From assembly GCA_033085395.1 (NCBI GenBank), contig JANQBS010000163.1, positions 1 to 64,000 of the forward strand: a stretch of 64,000 bases of DNA, read 5' to 3'. The position numbers were made by a program, and so were the translations under genes. Below the pieces are notes generated by a model. That model was not told the DNA's origin, did not search any database, and saw nothing but the letters and a program-made list of their open reading frames with translations. Positions 1-9,514 of this stretch are shown here, piece by piece. The stretch comes from Xanthoparmelia taractica. Taxonomy: Eukaryota > Ascomycota > Lecanoromycetes > Lecanorales > Parmeliaceae. Every line of letters starts with the position of its first letter. Position 1 is the first letter of the stretch.

Positions 1-1789
1 TATATTAGAAATTTCTTAGATTATTTCATAATATTAGTAATTTCTTATCTTATATCTTTATAAGTGATCTAATATAACCCCCTTATAATACTCTCTCATG
101 ATATAATATAATACGATATCATATAGAATATCCCATCAAATATACCAGACCTTTCCGACCCGTACTTATTACGATATTTTTTTCTTTATTATTTAATTTT
201 ATTAGCGAAATAATAATATTCTTTATATAGCGATATATTATTAGATTTTTAAAATATCTATTACGATTTTAATTTCTACTTTTTAAATATTAAGTCGATA
301 TAAATTAATATTACTTTAAAAAAAAGTTTTTAAAGTCTTCGTAGTCTATTAAAATTAATTAAAGTAAGATTATAATAAAATATTACTAATCTAGTTACTT
401 ATCGTCTCTATAATTATATTTTAATTAGACTATATTTTTAGCTAATGTAGAAGTAAGCGCCCTTCACGTGATAATAGTTATTTAATTTAGATACTCTAGA
501 CACACTTTGACTCTGGGGATAAACCCTTAAATTTTCCATGCCAGACGATGTGATACCTATCTAATCTTTTTAGTGTCAATAATAGCACCTGGTCTTAGTG
601 CGCCTCTGCCCTCCCCCGTAGATATAGTTTTCAAAAGCTTCTCGCCTATTATTCGCTTTGGCATCACACACTTCTCTTCGTATCTATGTTACATCTCCCT
701 TTTCGTTGATCTGAATCATCCGTTTTCTACAGGTATATCAGACATTATAGACTAGTGCTACGAGAGCGTACCGAGCGGATTGGGCCTGAAGCGCAGACAC
801 TATTGTTAGGTAGGTACCCGAGGAATTTGCCATTCGGCCAAAAAACCAGCCCGGGGGGTGTCTGCGCTTTATAGCTAGACACCCCCCATTAGAATATCTG
901 TCTAACCCTCTCTATAGGGCTCGTCCCGAGCCCAAAGAGTGGGAAAATCATGATTCTAAGGGTACATAACCCTATGCTATTCTAGGGACGTACCCGAGCC
1001 GTCTACGCAATGCCTGCGCTACGGGTGAGCCACAGTGGCTGAAAGGCCTCAGAGGCCCCCACGAAGGCTCAAAAATAACGGACAGAGGAACCCGAGCGGC
1101 AAGCTTCACTTCCTACGCTTAGCGAGCTTTTTATTTTATACGTTCGCTATGTTGTTTCTTAACAATGTTCTTGGCGTCCAACTACAACTTCCTCTGCAGA
1201 CAAGTGCAAATGGCAGCGTCTCTTCTTCCCATCTCGAGTTATCCACGCAGTCCTCTCTTATAACAGTCCCGATTCCTTCTAGTGAATAGAATAAGTCGCA
1301 AGCCTGCTCTAATTGTTTAATGGCAAACATCCATCAACACCCTCTTCTAGCAACGCTACGCTTAAATTCTTCCCGTCGTTGTCTCCCACATGATACCTTT
1401 AACTTGTTTTTTCCTTACTCAGTTTGGCCGTTCATGCTTTTCGACATTGAGATATGGGCCCAAAGAAGCGGCAAGCTCTGCCAGGTCATCGGTTCACTTC
1501 CCGTGTTACTATCACCACCTGAGATCACTTCAACCCAACTATCAACACAGCACAACCGGACCCGTTAAGCCTACCTTAGCTTGCCCTGCCACCACCTACA
1601 TAAGGTAAAACAGCCTTCCCTGCACTTACAACTCTCTATACCAAATATTCCCTTCTTCACATCGAGACTACACACGCCCCATCCCATCCGATTCCCCATC
1701 CGACTCCCCTCCACCCCTTTCCCCTTCCACCCCTTTCCACCCTCAAACATCATCAAACATCATCAGACATCTTACAACCACCACCAACC
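1..1789. other. AT-rich left end, no supported gene
   Basis: Roughly the first 560 bases are very rich in A and T with many TA steps and no long reading frame, as seen in mutated repeat relics of filamentous fungi. From about 600 on, base composition becomes ordinary and a hairpin lies at 853-887. Bases 1640-1789 are strongly C/T-rich and look like the promoter or leader of the small gene that starts at 1790. Short open frames here show no protein family signature. Confidence 0.5.
853..887. repeat. Perfect 11-bp inverted repeat (hairpin)
   Basis: Bases 853-863 (GGGGGGTGTCT) are exactly complementary to 877-887 (AGACACCCCCC), with a 13-base loop. A second inverted pair overlaps it: 791-800 (GCGCAGACAC) matches 858-867 reversed. 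The two pairings exclude each other. No gene is attached; it may be a transposon end or a relic of a structured repeat. Confidence 0.6.
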
Positions 1790-2023
1790 ATGCCTTCTCC
1801 CTCCAGCAACCAACGGCCCAGCAGCTCAAGCAGCAACAAATCCACCTCTGCAACCAGCCAATCTACTAACCCAGGAGGAGCCGGAAGCCAAGGCGGCACG
1901 GGCGTTTCTCAGGACTTTGCTCGGAGCTACGGCTTGAAGTACCAGGATGAGAAGGATTATGCGGAGGCTAAGGCGATTCAGCGGGCTTTTAGGGATCAGG
2001 ATGCGAAGGGGGAGAAAAGTTGA
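1790..2023 (+). CDS. Small conserved-looking protein of unknown function (77 aa)
   Basis: A single-exon frame of 77 codons opens with an ATG in a good fungal context (ACCAACCATGCC) directly behind a pyrimidine-rich leader. The first 40 residues are Ser/Gln/Asn/Gly-rich and probably disordered. The last 35 (SQDFARSYGLKYQDEKDYAEAKAIQ and on) are charged and predicted helical, and look like the conserved part. No signal peptide, membrane segment or cysteine motif is visible. I do not recognise a named family. The leader, start context and biased composition support a real gene, but the size makes this uncertain. It is tandem to nothing and faces the 3' end of the E2 gene. Confidence 0.55.
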   Translation: MPSPSSNQRPSSSSSNKSTSATSQSTNPGGAGSQGGTGVSQDFARSYGLKYQDEKDYAEAKAIQRAFRDQDAKGEKS

Positions 2024-2406
2024 GTAAGGGCATTATGGGTGGCTATGCGGGTTTGGGGATCATTGTCTGTCGCCTTATGATGGGCTGGGCCGAATGACGG
2101 AGGGGATTCTCACTCAGCTGGCAGACAAAGGTGGGAGAGAACTTTGGTGGATACTTCTACTGTTCATAGCCGTAAACAGTAAAGAATAATGCAATCAGTC
2201 ATCATCTCGCCGTGTCTACCGCTCTCTCTGTGCCCATGTTCCGTCCCCCCACTGCTGTAATCAAATCATGCCTGCAAACCTCACCTATAAACATAATTCG
2301 TAACCCATGTACACATGAACCTCGCCTCTCATCATCATCATCATCATCCTCCATCCACGCTCCCAACTATATACAATGCCCCATCCATCCACTGAAGATC
2401 CCCCGG
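2024..2406. other. Convergent spacer between small gene and UBC7
   Basis: Holds the 3' ends of two convergent genes. A (ATC)n run lies near 2331-2351. Nothing else is seen. Confidence 0.5.
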
Positions 2407-2709
2407 CTATTCCTCCCCAAGACTCTTCCTAACATTCACCCTACACCTTTTCCTAAACTCCTTCGTATCCTCCCTCCACAGCCTCGCCGCCTCCACATTC
2501 GCCGGACTCTCGTCGTTCGGACTACTCAGCATGCTAATGACGCTCAAGAGTATTGTTTCGGGCGTCTGAACCGGCGACCATCGTTCGTTGGCAGATTCGT
2601 ACCCGTATGGATCGTTGGCCGGGGGGTGGAGGATAGAGATGCAGACGTCGCCGGAGGGGTATACTGTATTTCACCGCACGAAATTTTTAGCAGGGACTTG
2701 GTCGTTGGG

Positions 2710-2745
<36 letters not shown>

Positions 2746-2900
2746 GTCATACCATTAGGATGGAATATCGGCGTCTGAAACGTCATCTTGGGCGGTAAAT
2801 GTGGATACTCGGGCGGGAATATGAGATGAGCGCGGTAGAAACCTCCTGTATGCCCCCGCCCTCCCTCATCGATCAGCCTTCCCGTTCCAATTTCCTACTC

Positions 2901-2931
<31 letters not shown>

Positions 2932-3177
2932 CTATCTATCTATCTCGCTGCTGGGGACCCCGCTTATCTCGCAGCAAAGCAAGCAAGCAAGCAAGCAATC
3001 GGCCTTCTTTTCTCACTTACCGCCATAGAATTTGCAATCGTCGGAAATCATAAGCATGACTTCCCATTCGAAGACGTTGTTGCCGACGAGACCGCAACTT
3101 ATGCCGGGGATGTCCTTGTCGCTTTGCATTTGCTTGAGCTGGCGGCTCAAGAGCCCGGAGGCTGCTGAGGTAGCCAT
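2407..3177 (-). CDS. UBC7: Ubiquitin-conjugating enzyme E2, UBC7/UBE2G2 type
   Basis: Three exons on the minus strand: 3177-3021, 2845-2753 and 2663-2407. The join gives 168 residues, matching the usual length of about 165. The protein opens MATSAASGLLSRQLKQMQ, and the HPN motif is followed by the active-site cysteine in SGDVCISIL. Next comes the acidic-loop insertion PANDPYGYESANERWSPV that marks the UBC7/UBE2G2 subfamily. Known family role: E2 that passes ubiquitin to ER-associated degradation ligases on the cytosolic face of the ER. Introns have GTAAGT and GTATGA donors and CAG acceptors. Both introns are full of simple repeats: CT and AAGC runs in intron 1, a GA run in intron 2. Five GTATC copies sit just before the start codon. 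Confidence 0.96.
2713..2742. repeat. (GA)15 microsatellite in UBC7 intron 2
   Basis: Uninterrupted GA dinucleotide run, read as CT on the coding strand. It begins a few bases inside the 5' splice site of the 89-base second intron. Confidence 0.9.
2897..2998. repeat. CT/CTTT and AAGC simple repeats in UBC7 intron 1
   Basis: Bases 2897-2946 are CT and CTTT/CTAT repeats; 2975-2998 holds about five AAGC copies. Both lie inside the first intron of the E2 gene. Confidence 0.85.
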
Positions 3178-3184
3178 GATGAGG

Positions 3185-3209
3185 GTATCGTATCGTATCG
3201 TATCGTATC
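3185..3209. repeat. (GTATC)5 repeat in the UBC7 leader
   Basis: Five tandem GTATC copies end upstream of the E2 start codon (minus-strand ATG at 3177-3175), so they probably lie in the 5' untranslated leader or core promoter. Confidence 0.85.
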
Positions 3210-3473
3210 GTGTTCAAAGACTACGTTAGTAATATTGCTTCTTGAAGAAATTCAGCATTGTTGATGGGAGCACCATGGTTGAAGTAGAAGTACGAAGTTA
3301 GGACAGGGAAAGCACGGGCCCCCTCGGACCGCACATGCAGGATCGGGGACTTTTCTCGGACACGCTAAAAATTGCAAGTTTGGTTGTTTGCAGCTGCTTA
3401 TCATGAGCGCTATTATCGGAACCACAACACGTATTTCACAGCTCATGTACAACGGAGTCCCATCTAGTCGATC

Positions 3474-3475
<2 letters not shown>

Positions 3476-3505
<30 letters not shown>
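3476..3505. repeat. 30-base poly(T) run
   Basis: Uninterrupted homopolymer of T. It may be an A/T tail of an old retroposed element, but no element body is recognisable beside it. Confidence 0.85.
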
Positions 3506-3506
<1 letters not shown>

Positions 3507-4021
3507 ATTCTGTCTACGGTAGACCCGATTAGCAACGACTAGGCGGGCAAAGCTCTACATGTTCAAATTCTCACTAGGACCCTTCCTTCTGTTTCAATAA
3601 AAATTCGGAGCAGTACAAGGAGCCTGATACTGGTGCTTGTGTATATATGTTTGGGGCTGAGAGAGACTCTTAGCAATGATTGGACTCAAGAGGGACTGTC
3701 CGAACAGAAGCCGGGGTCTGGTGCTAATCTCACGCAAATTGATCTGGAAAGCTCGCACATGACTTCTTTTCTTTTATGGTTATGATTTGGATGAGGATTA
3801 ATACTACAAGTCTCGCTGGAAGACTGAGATCAAGGTGTCATTATTGCAGGCCTGACAAAGCCAACTTCGTTGAAGAAATGAACAATGTCCAATGATAGCT
3901 GTACATGGGCTCAATGTCATCAAAAATTATGCCCACCCTGAAAAAAAAGGTATACACGTTGGGTGCCGAAACAAGAAGGGGTATCTTGTTAAAATCAGAA
4001 ATCCAAAAGTCTATATGGCTC

Positions 4022-4987
4022 CTAAAATAGCACACGTCTCAAGACCAGTCCCAGGAGCAGAGCGCTAACGAAAGCGGAAGAATTTGGCACAAGGACGGGT
4101 CCGGAGCTTTTCTTGGTTGTGGAAGCTGCAACTCTTGTTGTAACAGTGGTGAGCTCAGGTGAGACTGTGGTTCCTGGTACGGTAGTCAAAGCCTCGGCGA
4201 TGACAGACTCGACAGTACTGCCACCCATGACTGTCATGGCTGAGGTTGCAGTCGAGATGACAGAAGGAGGAATCGTTGTGCCAGGAATTGTGGTAGTATA
4301 TGTGATCTCTTGACCCAATGCTGTTGCCGGTATGGCGCTACCGATTCCTGAGGCTGTGTCTTGTGTTGGCAGCCTCAAAGTCGCAGTATTCGGAGGAGTT
4401 GCGGGCGTGCCGTAAATATTGCCCGATGATCCATCTCCCAGTGTGTAGTTTCCCGTAAGCAGATTCGCCGTCGAGCCCCCAGTCGAGGTGTATGAACCGT
4501 CGTGGACTTGACCGAAAGAGCCGCCTGGGAGAAAGTAGTTGGTCGTATAATTGTCCTAACAGATCAGTATTGAGAAGGCATGATCAGTGTTGGAGTGCTC
4601 ACATAGCAGAAGGAAAGGTCTAGGTTCTGGAGAAGAAGACATATGGTTCCGTCGGCACCTTCACTAAAGGTCAATACCGACCATGCTGATCATGGACGCC
4701 AGGTACTTACAGCATAGACTGCCTCCTGATGCTCGAGCTTCAATAGCGCCACGAGCGTCCGCAGCATCTCGTTTCGCGAGATTCGCGCTACCGAGGGTGT
4801 TGACGACGTCGAGGAAAAGAGAAGAGATCCCCGTGCCGATTGGTGGTTCATTTGTTGTGGCGGCACCTTTAGGGTTGCATGCAGTATAACTACTGCTGCA
4901 AGCCGCTCTGGCATGCAGAGTGTCATCGCATGCGGTAATGTGCGCAGAGGAGAGGAGTAACAAAACGAATGTGGTTGGTAGAAGCAT
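4022..4987 (-). CDS. Secreted GPI-anchored protein, cysteine-containing N-terminus
   Basis: Three exons: 4987-4711, 4658-4603 and 4555-4022, giving 288 residues. The start is the ATG heading MLLPTTFVLLLLSSAHITAC, a clear signal peptide. The mature N-terminal part has several cysteines (CSSSYTAC, SLCCADGTIC, DLSFCY), likely disulphide-linked. It is followed by a Gly/Ser-rich stretch and a Thr/Ser-rich stem of about 90 residues that is probably O-mannosylated. The end, SSAFVSALLLGLVLRRVLF, is a typical GPI-attachment tail. The 52-base first intron needs the acceptor GAAG at 4660-4659 to keep frame; a nearby TTTAG acceptor would bring a stop. Such proteins sit at the plasma membrane or in the wall. 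I do not recognise a named enzyme domain. Confidence 0.85.
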
Positions 4988-6231
4988 GATGAAAGCGGAA
5001 TCGACTGAAGGATCGGATCGCGGCCGGTGCGCAAGCAAACGAATGGAAATGTGGGGAGTTTATGTACTTTGTACTTGGTAGGGAGCTTGGGCGCTGGAGA
5101 CCAAAATTCTCATAAGGAGACTGGCCCATGTAGGTGTCGAAGCGCAAGGTACAGATGCGCCATTGAAGGAGGCTCGGAGGGATGAAATTCCAGCCAGGCG
5201 CATATAGTAGTGTTATTAGATCCAAGAGGGCGGCAATTCGCGAGCTGTTTTAGCTGTTTTAGCTGTTTTCACCGAGCCAGCCCGTCTTTCGAGTGTCGAC
5301 AGGGTTTGTGTGAGTATGTCTCGTGATCTTATCTAGTGCTGTCCTCTACTTACCTTATAAAATGCATGATTACTTGACTTTCCGCCCACGGACATAACCG
5401 GCGTCTCATCAGTCAGCACTTTCCAAAGGTCGATCATACATGTTCGGCCCTACGACGATAAGATTCAGATCCTAGATTGGACCACCACCAAAAAAGGGGG
5501 CACTGGGGGGAGAAGGGGACGCTAAAAGATGAGCTTAAATCTATTTGGGGACCTCCCAAAGCGCCAATCATCTTGCGGCTGCAAAAATATTCAGATTTCA
5601 GTGGTACTGTAAAAGTAGAGCCTTAAGCTACCCAGGAAACCCAGCCAATGGGAAAGACCAAGGCAACCCTGTCTCGCAGGACAAGTCGTTCGCGACAGGT
5701 CGTTATAATCGTCTACAGCCTACGCCCTCACCTACGGGTAAAGCAAGGAGATGCGAAAGGCCTTTGAGCCTTTAACTCAATTATCGCATTATTAAAAATC
5801 CCTTCAAAAGTAGCTTGCTGAAGGCGTCGCTGGAACTAACAAGTACCAAAGTGACCGCCGCCTACGTCGTTCGTAGAATATTCAGCTTATCTGTGGTGGA
5901 GTGATGTATTTAAGTTATACCAGAAAAGCTGAATCACCTGAATTGATTGACAAGACGGGATACAGGTATCACAGCGATTTCAGTCGCAGCTTCAAAATGG
6001 AGGCTATTGAAGCCACAGTCTGGTCATCAATTTAGCAACCAAGGTCTTCTTCTCCCAGTGATCTCCCCCCTCGCGGATCACTACGTAAACATTTATCATA
6101 GCCTGTCAGCTACTTTCCGCGTCTGCCGCAACGACGCTCTTCATCATCGTCTTCATCTTCATTATGCGCCGTCTATGGACCTCAGAAGCTGAGAAGCCCG
6201 ACCATCTGTACCGCACGCGCAGCCCACCAGA
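4988..6231. other. Intergenic, no supported gene
   Basis: No family signature on either strand. A three-copy, 9-base tandem repeat (AGCTGTTTT) is at 5243-5269. The right part leads into the FAD oxidoreductase pseudogene, whose start and signal peptide I could not place. Confidence 0.45.
5243..5269. repeat. Three tandem copies of AGCTGTTTT
   Basis: Period of 9 bases, three exact copies, about 255 bases upstream of the start of the GPI-anchored protein gene (minus strand). Confidence 0.8.
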
Positions 6232-7079
6232 GCCAACTATACTCGGCAAAAGCTCGCATCAGCACTGCCCGACAGCGTCATCTTTCCAGACAACGCCGTC
6301 GCCTTCGACCAGTCTGTAAATTCCTACTGGGCCCAGTAGGAGGGTGAAGCGATCCCAGCGTGCATCGTGCAGCCCTGCCACGTTCAGCAGCTCTGCACTG
6401 CCGTCACTGTCCTCAAGAATCGAGGAAAGCAAGCTGGCGATGTAAAACCCGAAGGACTATTCGCTAGTCGCAGCGGCGGCCTGCTCTTCGGTTTCCGGTA
6501 CTGCAAGCATAAGGGAGGTGTTTTGATCGATCTGGCCTCTTTTGTGAGGTGAGATCTTCTGCGGGTGGATCGAGCGTGGCCGACGGCGCTGACGCCAAGT
6601 GGATGGATGTTTCTAAAATCCTAGACGAGAAGGGTCTCGCGGTTATTGGAGGCAGAAACTTGCTGTTGGGGTAGACGGCTTGACTTCGGGTAGTAAGCTC
6701 CTGCTCTTCACCTCTGTACTCGCCCCTCTCCCCAACTTCGATTGCGAGTGGTCCCCAAAGACCCTCGCCAGCAGCTCCACCGATTGTCGTCTGTTCCAGA
6801 CTTGATATAAAGGTACAAGGAGGCGGTCTTTCCTTCTCTTTCCTCCGCTTCGGTCTAATGTGGTTTAATATCCTCAGCTACGAAATTGTCCTTGTTTCCG
6901 GATTCATTACTATAGCCTCCGTATTGACCAACCCCGACCTCTAGCGCGCCATCAAAGGCGGGTCCAGCTAGTTCGACATCGTCTCGCGCTTCACGGTCCG
7001 CAGCTTCTCTTCTACCAGAATCTGGAGCGGCTTCCTCTATATGCCCGCCTTCCAACTTGATAATCGGATACACATGTGA
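6232..7079 (+). pseudogene. Broken FAD-linked oxidoreductase (FAD_binding_4 type)
   Basis: Three blocks still read as the FAD-binding half of a berberine-bridge-like oxidase. Block 1 (6232-6552): LPDSVIFPDNAVAFDQSVNSYWAQ, a stop where family members have Gln, then EGEAIPACIVQP and RSGG. Block 2 (6554-6672, shifted frame): KWMDVSKILDEKGLAVIGGR. Block 3 (6864-7079): NILSYEIVLVSG, TNPDL, a stop where Trp is usual, RAIKGGSS, another stop, then FTVRSF and WSGFLYMPAF. At least one frameshift and several stops break the gene, and the C-terminal substrate domain is not recognisable. The Gln and Trp stops fit C-to-T changes at CpA, as repeat-induced point mutation (RIP) makes; the third stop does not. 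Intact relatives are secreted flavoenzymes, many in secondary metabolism. Confidence 0.8.
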
Positions 7080-7792
7080 ACCTTGGGGCACTTACAAAAC
7101 CTTTAGTCATTGGTTTTTTGGGCGCTATACTTGAGGGTGTTAGCCTACGAAATCCAATGCAAAGAAGATATATCTCGACTGGCGACTTATAAGACGAACG
7201 CTGTAAGACGGGCTCATGCCTGATCTATTACAATGCTGATAGGGAAGGTCCAACGCCACAGATGATCTCAGGGGAGACCTTCAAGTACGCTGGAGACCCA
7301 AAGGTCTTGAGAGAGAAAATATTTGATCAAAAGTTATAGATGAAGAATATGGCGTCCGAATTCGTTTCTAGCAAGATAAGGACATGATGCCAACTCGCAG
7401 CTGAAAAGGTCGATAGTCTAGTTCTACAATGCAGAAGATCGTCAATAGAGGGAAATGAGTGCCTGGTCCAAGGCTCATTTGATCTGTCCTTTATACGTAT
7501 TTCGCCTTTCAGATTGTGCCTTGGAAATAAGGGAATCTTGATAACTAGAAGTAGCGCCTCAGCCTCGCTCTTTGAGCAATGATATGATGTTATTCTGTAG
7601 GAGTCTCGAGTCTAGACCACGAGCGTGCGCAACTCACCAAATGCTTCAATGTGATGAGAAGGTGCCTCGCCTGCTCGCTAAAGCGGCACCGTTTGAGCCG
7701 GGAAAAACTGCCTTTTTGAAAAGACGCTGTAGATTGAAAATATTGTCCACCAAAATCCAACGACCGAGGACTCTCCAAGATTGCAAGCAAGC
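7080..7792. other. Intergenic, no supported gene
   Basis: Continues past the last recognisable block of the pseudogene and includes the promoter of the Lcp5-like gene. No further homology seen. Confidence 0.45.
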
Positions 7793-8827
7793 ATGGCCCG
7801 CCCAGCAACACTACCAGCCCTCCTCACCACTCTTACCGACTCCTTAGCCTCAGCGGCCTTATCTCTACCCTCCACCACCAACCTCGTCCCACCAGCCGAC
7901 GGCATCTCCCTCCTCGACACCAAGAACGAGCTTCTCCTCTCCTACCTACACAATCTCGTCTTCCTGATACTCCTCAAACTACGCCACCAATCCTCACCCA
8001 GTACTCCAGCAGAGGAACCTTCTCTGAACGATGCCGTCACCCAGAAATTAGTGGAACTGCGCATCTACCTCGAAAAGGGCGTCCGCCCACTCGAAAGCCG
8101 CCTCAAATACCAACTCGACAAGCTGCTCCTCGCAGCCTCGGAATCCCCTGTCCAAAATGGCACTACAAAGAAATCCAGCAACCCTAAGCAGCGCCTAGGC
8201 CAATCAGACACCTCAGCAGCCAGCGACTCAGACGCCAACCCCGACCCCGACCCCGACCCCGCATCCCGATCCCCCCTCCCACCAGATCTATCCCACAGAC
8301 CCAACCCCTCCGCCTTTACCCGCCCCTCCGAATCCAAAATCCCCCGCGAATCAGCATCCAACGCCGTCTACCGACCCCCACGCATAACGCCCACATCGCT
8401 CCCAACCACAGCCTCCTCATCGCGGAAAAAAGACCTCAAGCCCCGCAAATCGCACGCGCTCGACGCGTTTATCCGCGAGGAAATGGACGATGCGCCCGTC
8501 GCTGAGCCGTCGATTGGTGCGGGGAGTGGGTTGAGGGGGAGGGAGAGGGAGAGGGAGGAGGAGAGGAGGGGGTATGAGGAGATGAGGCTTGTGAGGTTGC
8601 CGGAGGAGAAGAGGAGGGGGAAGGGGAGGGATGGGGGGAATAGGGGGGAGGGCTTTGGGGAGGATTTGGTGGATGGGTTGGGGGGGGTTGAGTTTGAGGG
8701 GTTGAAGGGGAGGGGGGAGAAGAGGAAGAGGGAGAGGGAGGGGGAGAGGGAGGGAGGAGATGAGGGGAGAGTGGGCCTGGCGTGGGAGAAGAGGGTGAAG
8801 AGGGGAGTGGGGAGGAAAAGGCGATGA
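7793..8827 (+). CDS. LCP5: Sas10/Utp3/C1D family protein, neuroguidin/Lcp5-like
   Basis: A single exon of 344 codons. The chosen start is the ATG of MARPATLPALL; no in-frame ATG lies upstream within the open frame. Residues 5-105 form the helical Sas10/Utp3/C1D domain (LLSYLHNLVFLILLKLR, then LRIYLEKGVRPLESRLKYQLDKLL). The middle is disordered with a DPDPDPDP run, followed by VYRPPRITP, a segment usual in this family. The tail is extremely rich in Arg, Glu, Lys and Gly. Known family role: component of the U3 snoRNP/small-subunit processome needed for early 18S rRNA processing in the nucleolus. The coding strand switches from pyrimidine-rich to nearly all purine at about 8520. Confidence 0.88.
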   Translation: MARPATLPALLTTLTDSLASAALSLPSTTNLVPPADGISLLDTKNELLLSYLHNLVFLILLKLRHQSSPSTPAEEPSLNDAVTQKLVELRIYLEKGVRPLESRLKYQLDKLLLAASESPVQNGTTKKSSNPKQRLGQSDTSAASDSDANPDPDPDPASRSPLPPDLSHRPNPSAFTRPSESKIPRESASNAVYRPPRITPTSLPTTASSSRKKDLKPRKSHALDAFIREEMDDAPVAEPSIGAGSGLRGREREREEERRGYEEMRLVRLPEEKRRGKGRDGGNRGEGFGEDLVDGLGGVEFEGLKGRGEKRKREREGEREGGDEGRVGLAWEKRVKRGVGRKRR

Positions 8828-9514
8828 TTTGATGATGTAGACGCGTTTTGCTCTCTTGGTCATTGGAGGGTGTTGTAGATATGCAGCCTCTGTGTGATAG
8901 CTGTTTCTGGAGCTCTGCTGCTACACTATGCGATTTGGTATGAGAATCTTAGGGGACTGTGGATCTTGAATTTACACTTCCTTGCATACACGGACGAGGG
9001 AGGGAACCGGAGACTATGATTTATCCTAGCGTTCCTCCTCTCAAGTCTCTTTTTGCAAAGGCTTGGCCACAAACACCACCCTCTGTTTTATACCAGTGCT
9101 GCTACGACAAACCCGCCCTCTGCCATGCCTCAAAACTTGCTAGCCAGCCTATCGCCCTGCAGTCTCCTTCCTGCCTTAGCTCAGCCATTGTTCCAGTACA
9201 TTCACATGCGATGGTAGGACGGCGGCCATTCGCTACAAAGTCCAGAGCCAAACCAGCCATCCAACCTACTGCCGAGTTCTTTGTCTTTGAGACATTGCCC
9301 AAGCACAGGATGCAAACGCCCACAAGATATATATCTGATGAGACGTTACCGGGGGTCTCCATCAAACAGAGCTTACAGGTGCAGCCGCTGATGATATACA
9401 CAGCCCTACTGCGAGTGATGAGGACTGTCCAGTACTTCAGCCATGAGTGAAGAAAGCCGAAAGCAAAAGCGACACCACCAACTGGGTAAGGGTGGCAAGA
9501 AGGCCTGATCCTCT
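8828..9514. other. Convergent spacer
   Basis: Lies between the 3' ends of the Lcp5-like and PCI genes. Open frames here are not gene-like. Nothing else seen. Confidence 0.45.

Larger units (their letters stand above)
3178..4021. other. Intergenic, UBC7 promoter side
   Basis: No coding signature on either strand. Contains the leader repeat and a run of 30 T at 3476-3505. Confidence 0.5.

Noticed and set aside
2212..2778. 188-codon plus-strand frame
   Set aside because: Antisense to exons and intron of the UBC7 gene; ends in a GA-repeat poly-Arg/Glu stretch.
5545..6192. Short plus-strand frames upstream of the FAD pseudogene
   Set aside because: They do not match the N-terminus of FAD-linked oxidases and have no other signature.
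8417..8863. Minus-strand frame rich in Pro and Leu
   Set aside because: Mirror image of the purine-rich coding strand of the Lcp5-like gene.
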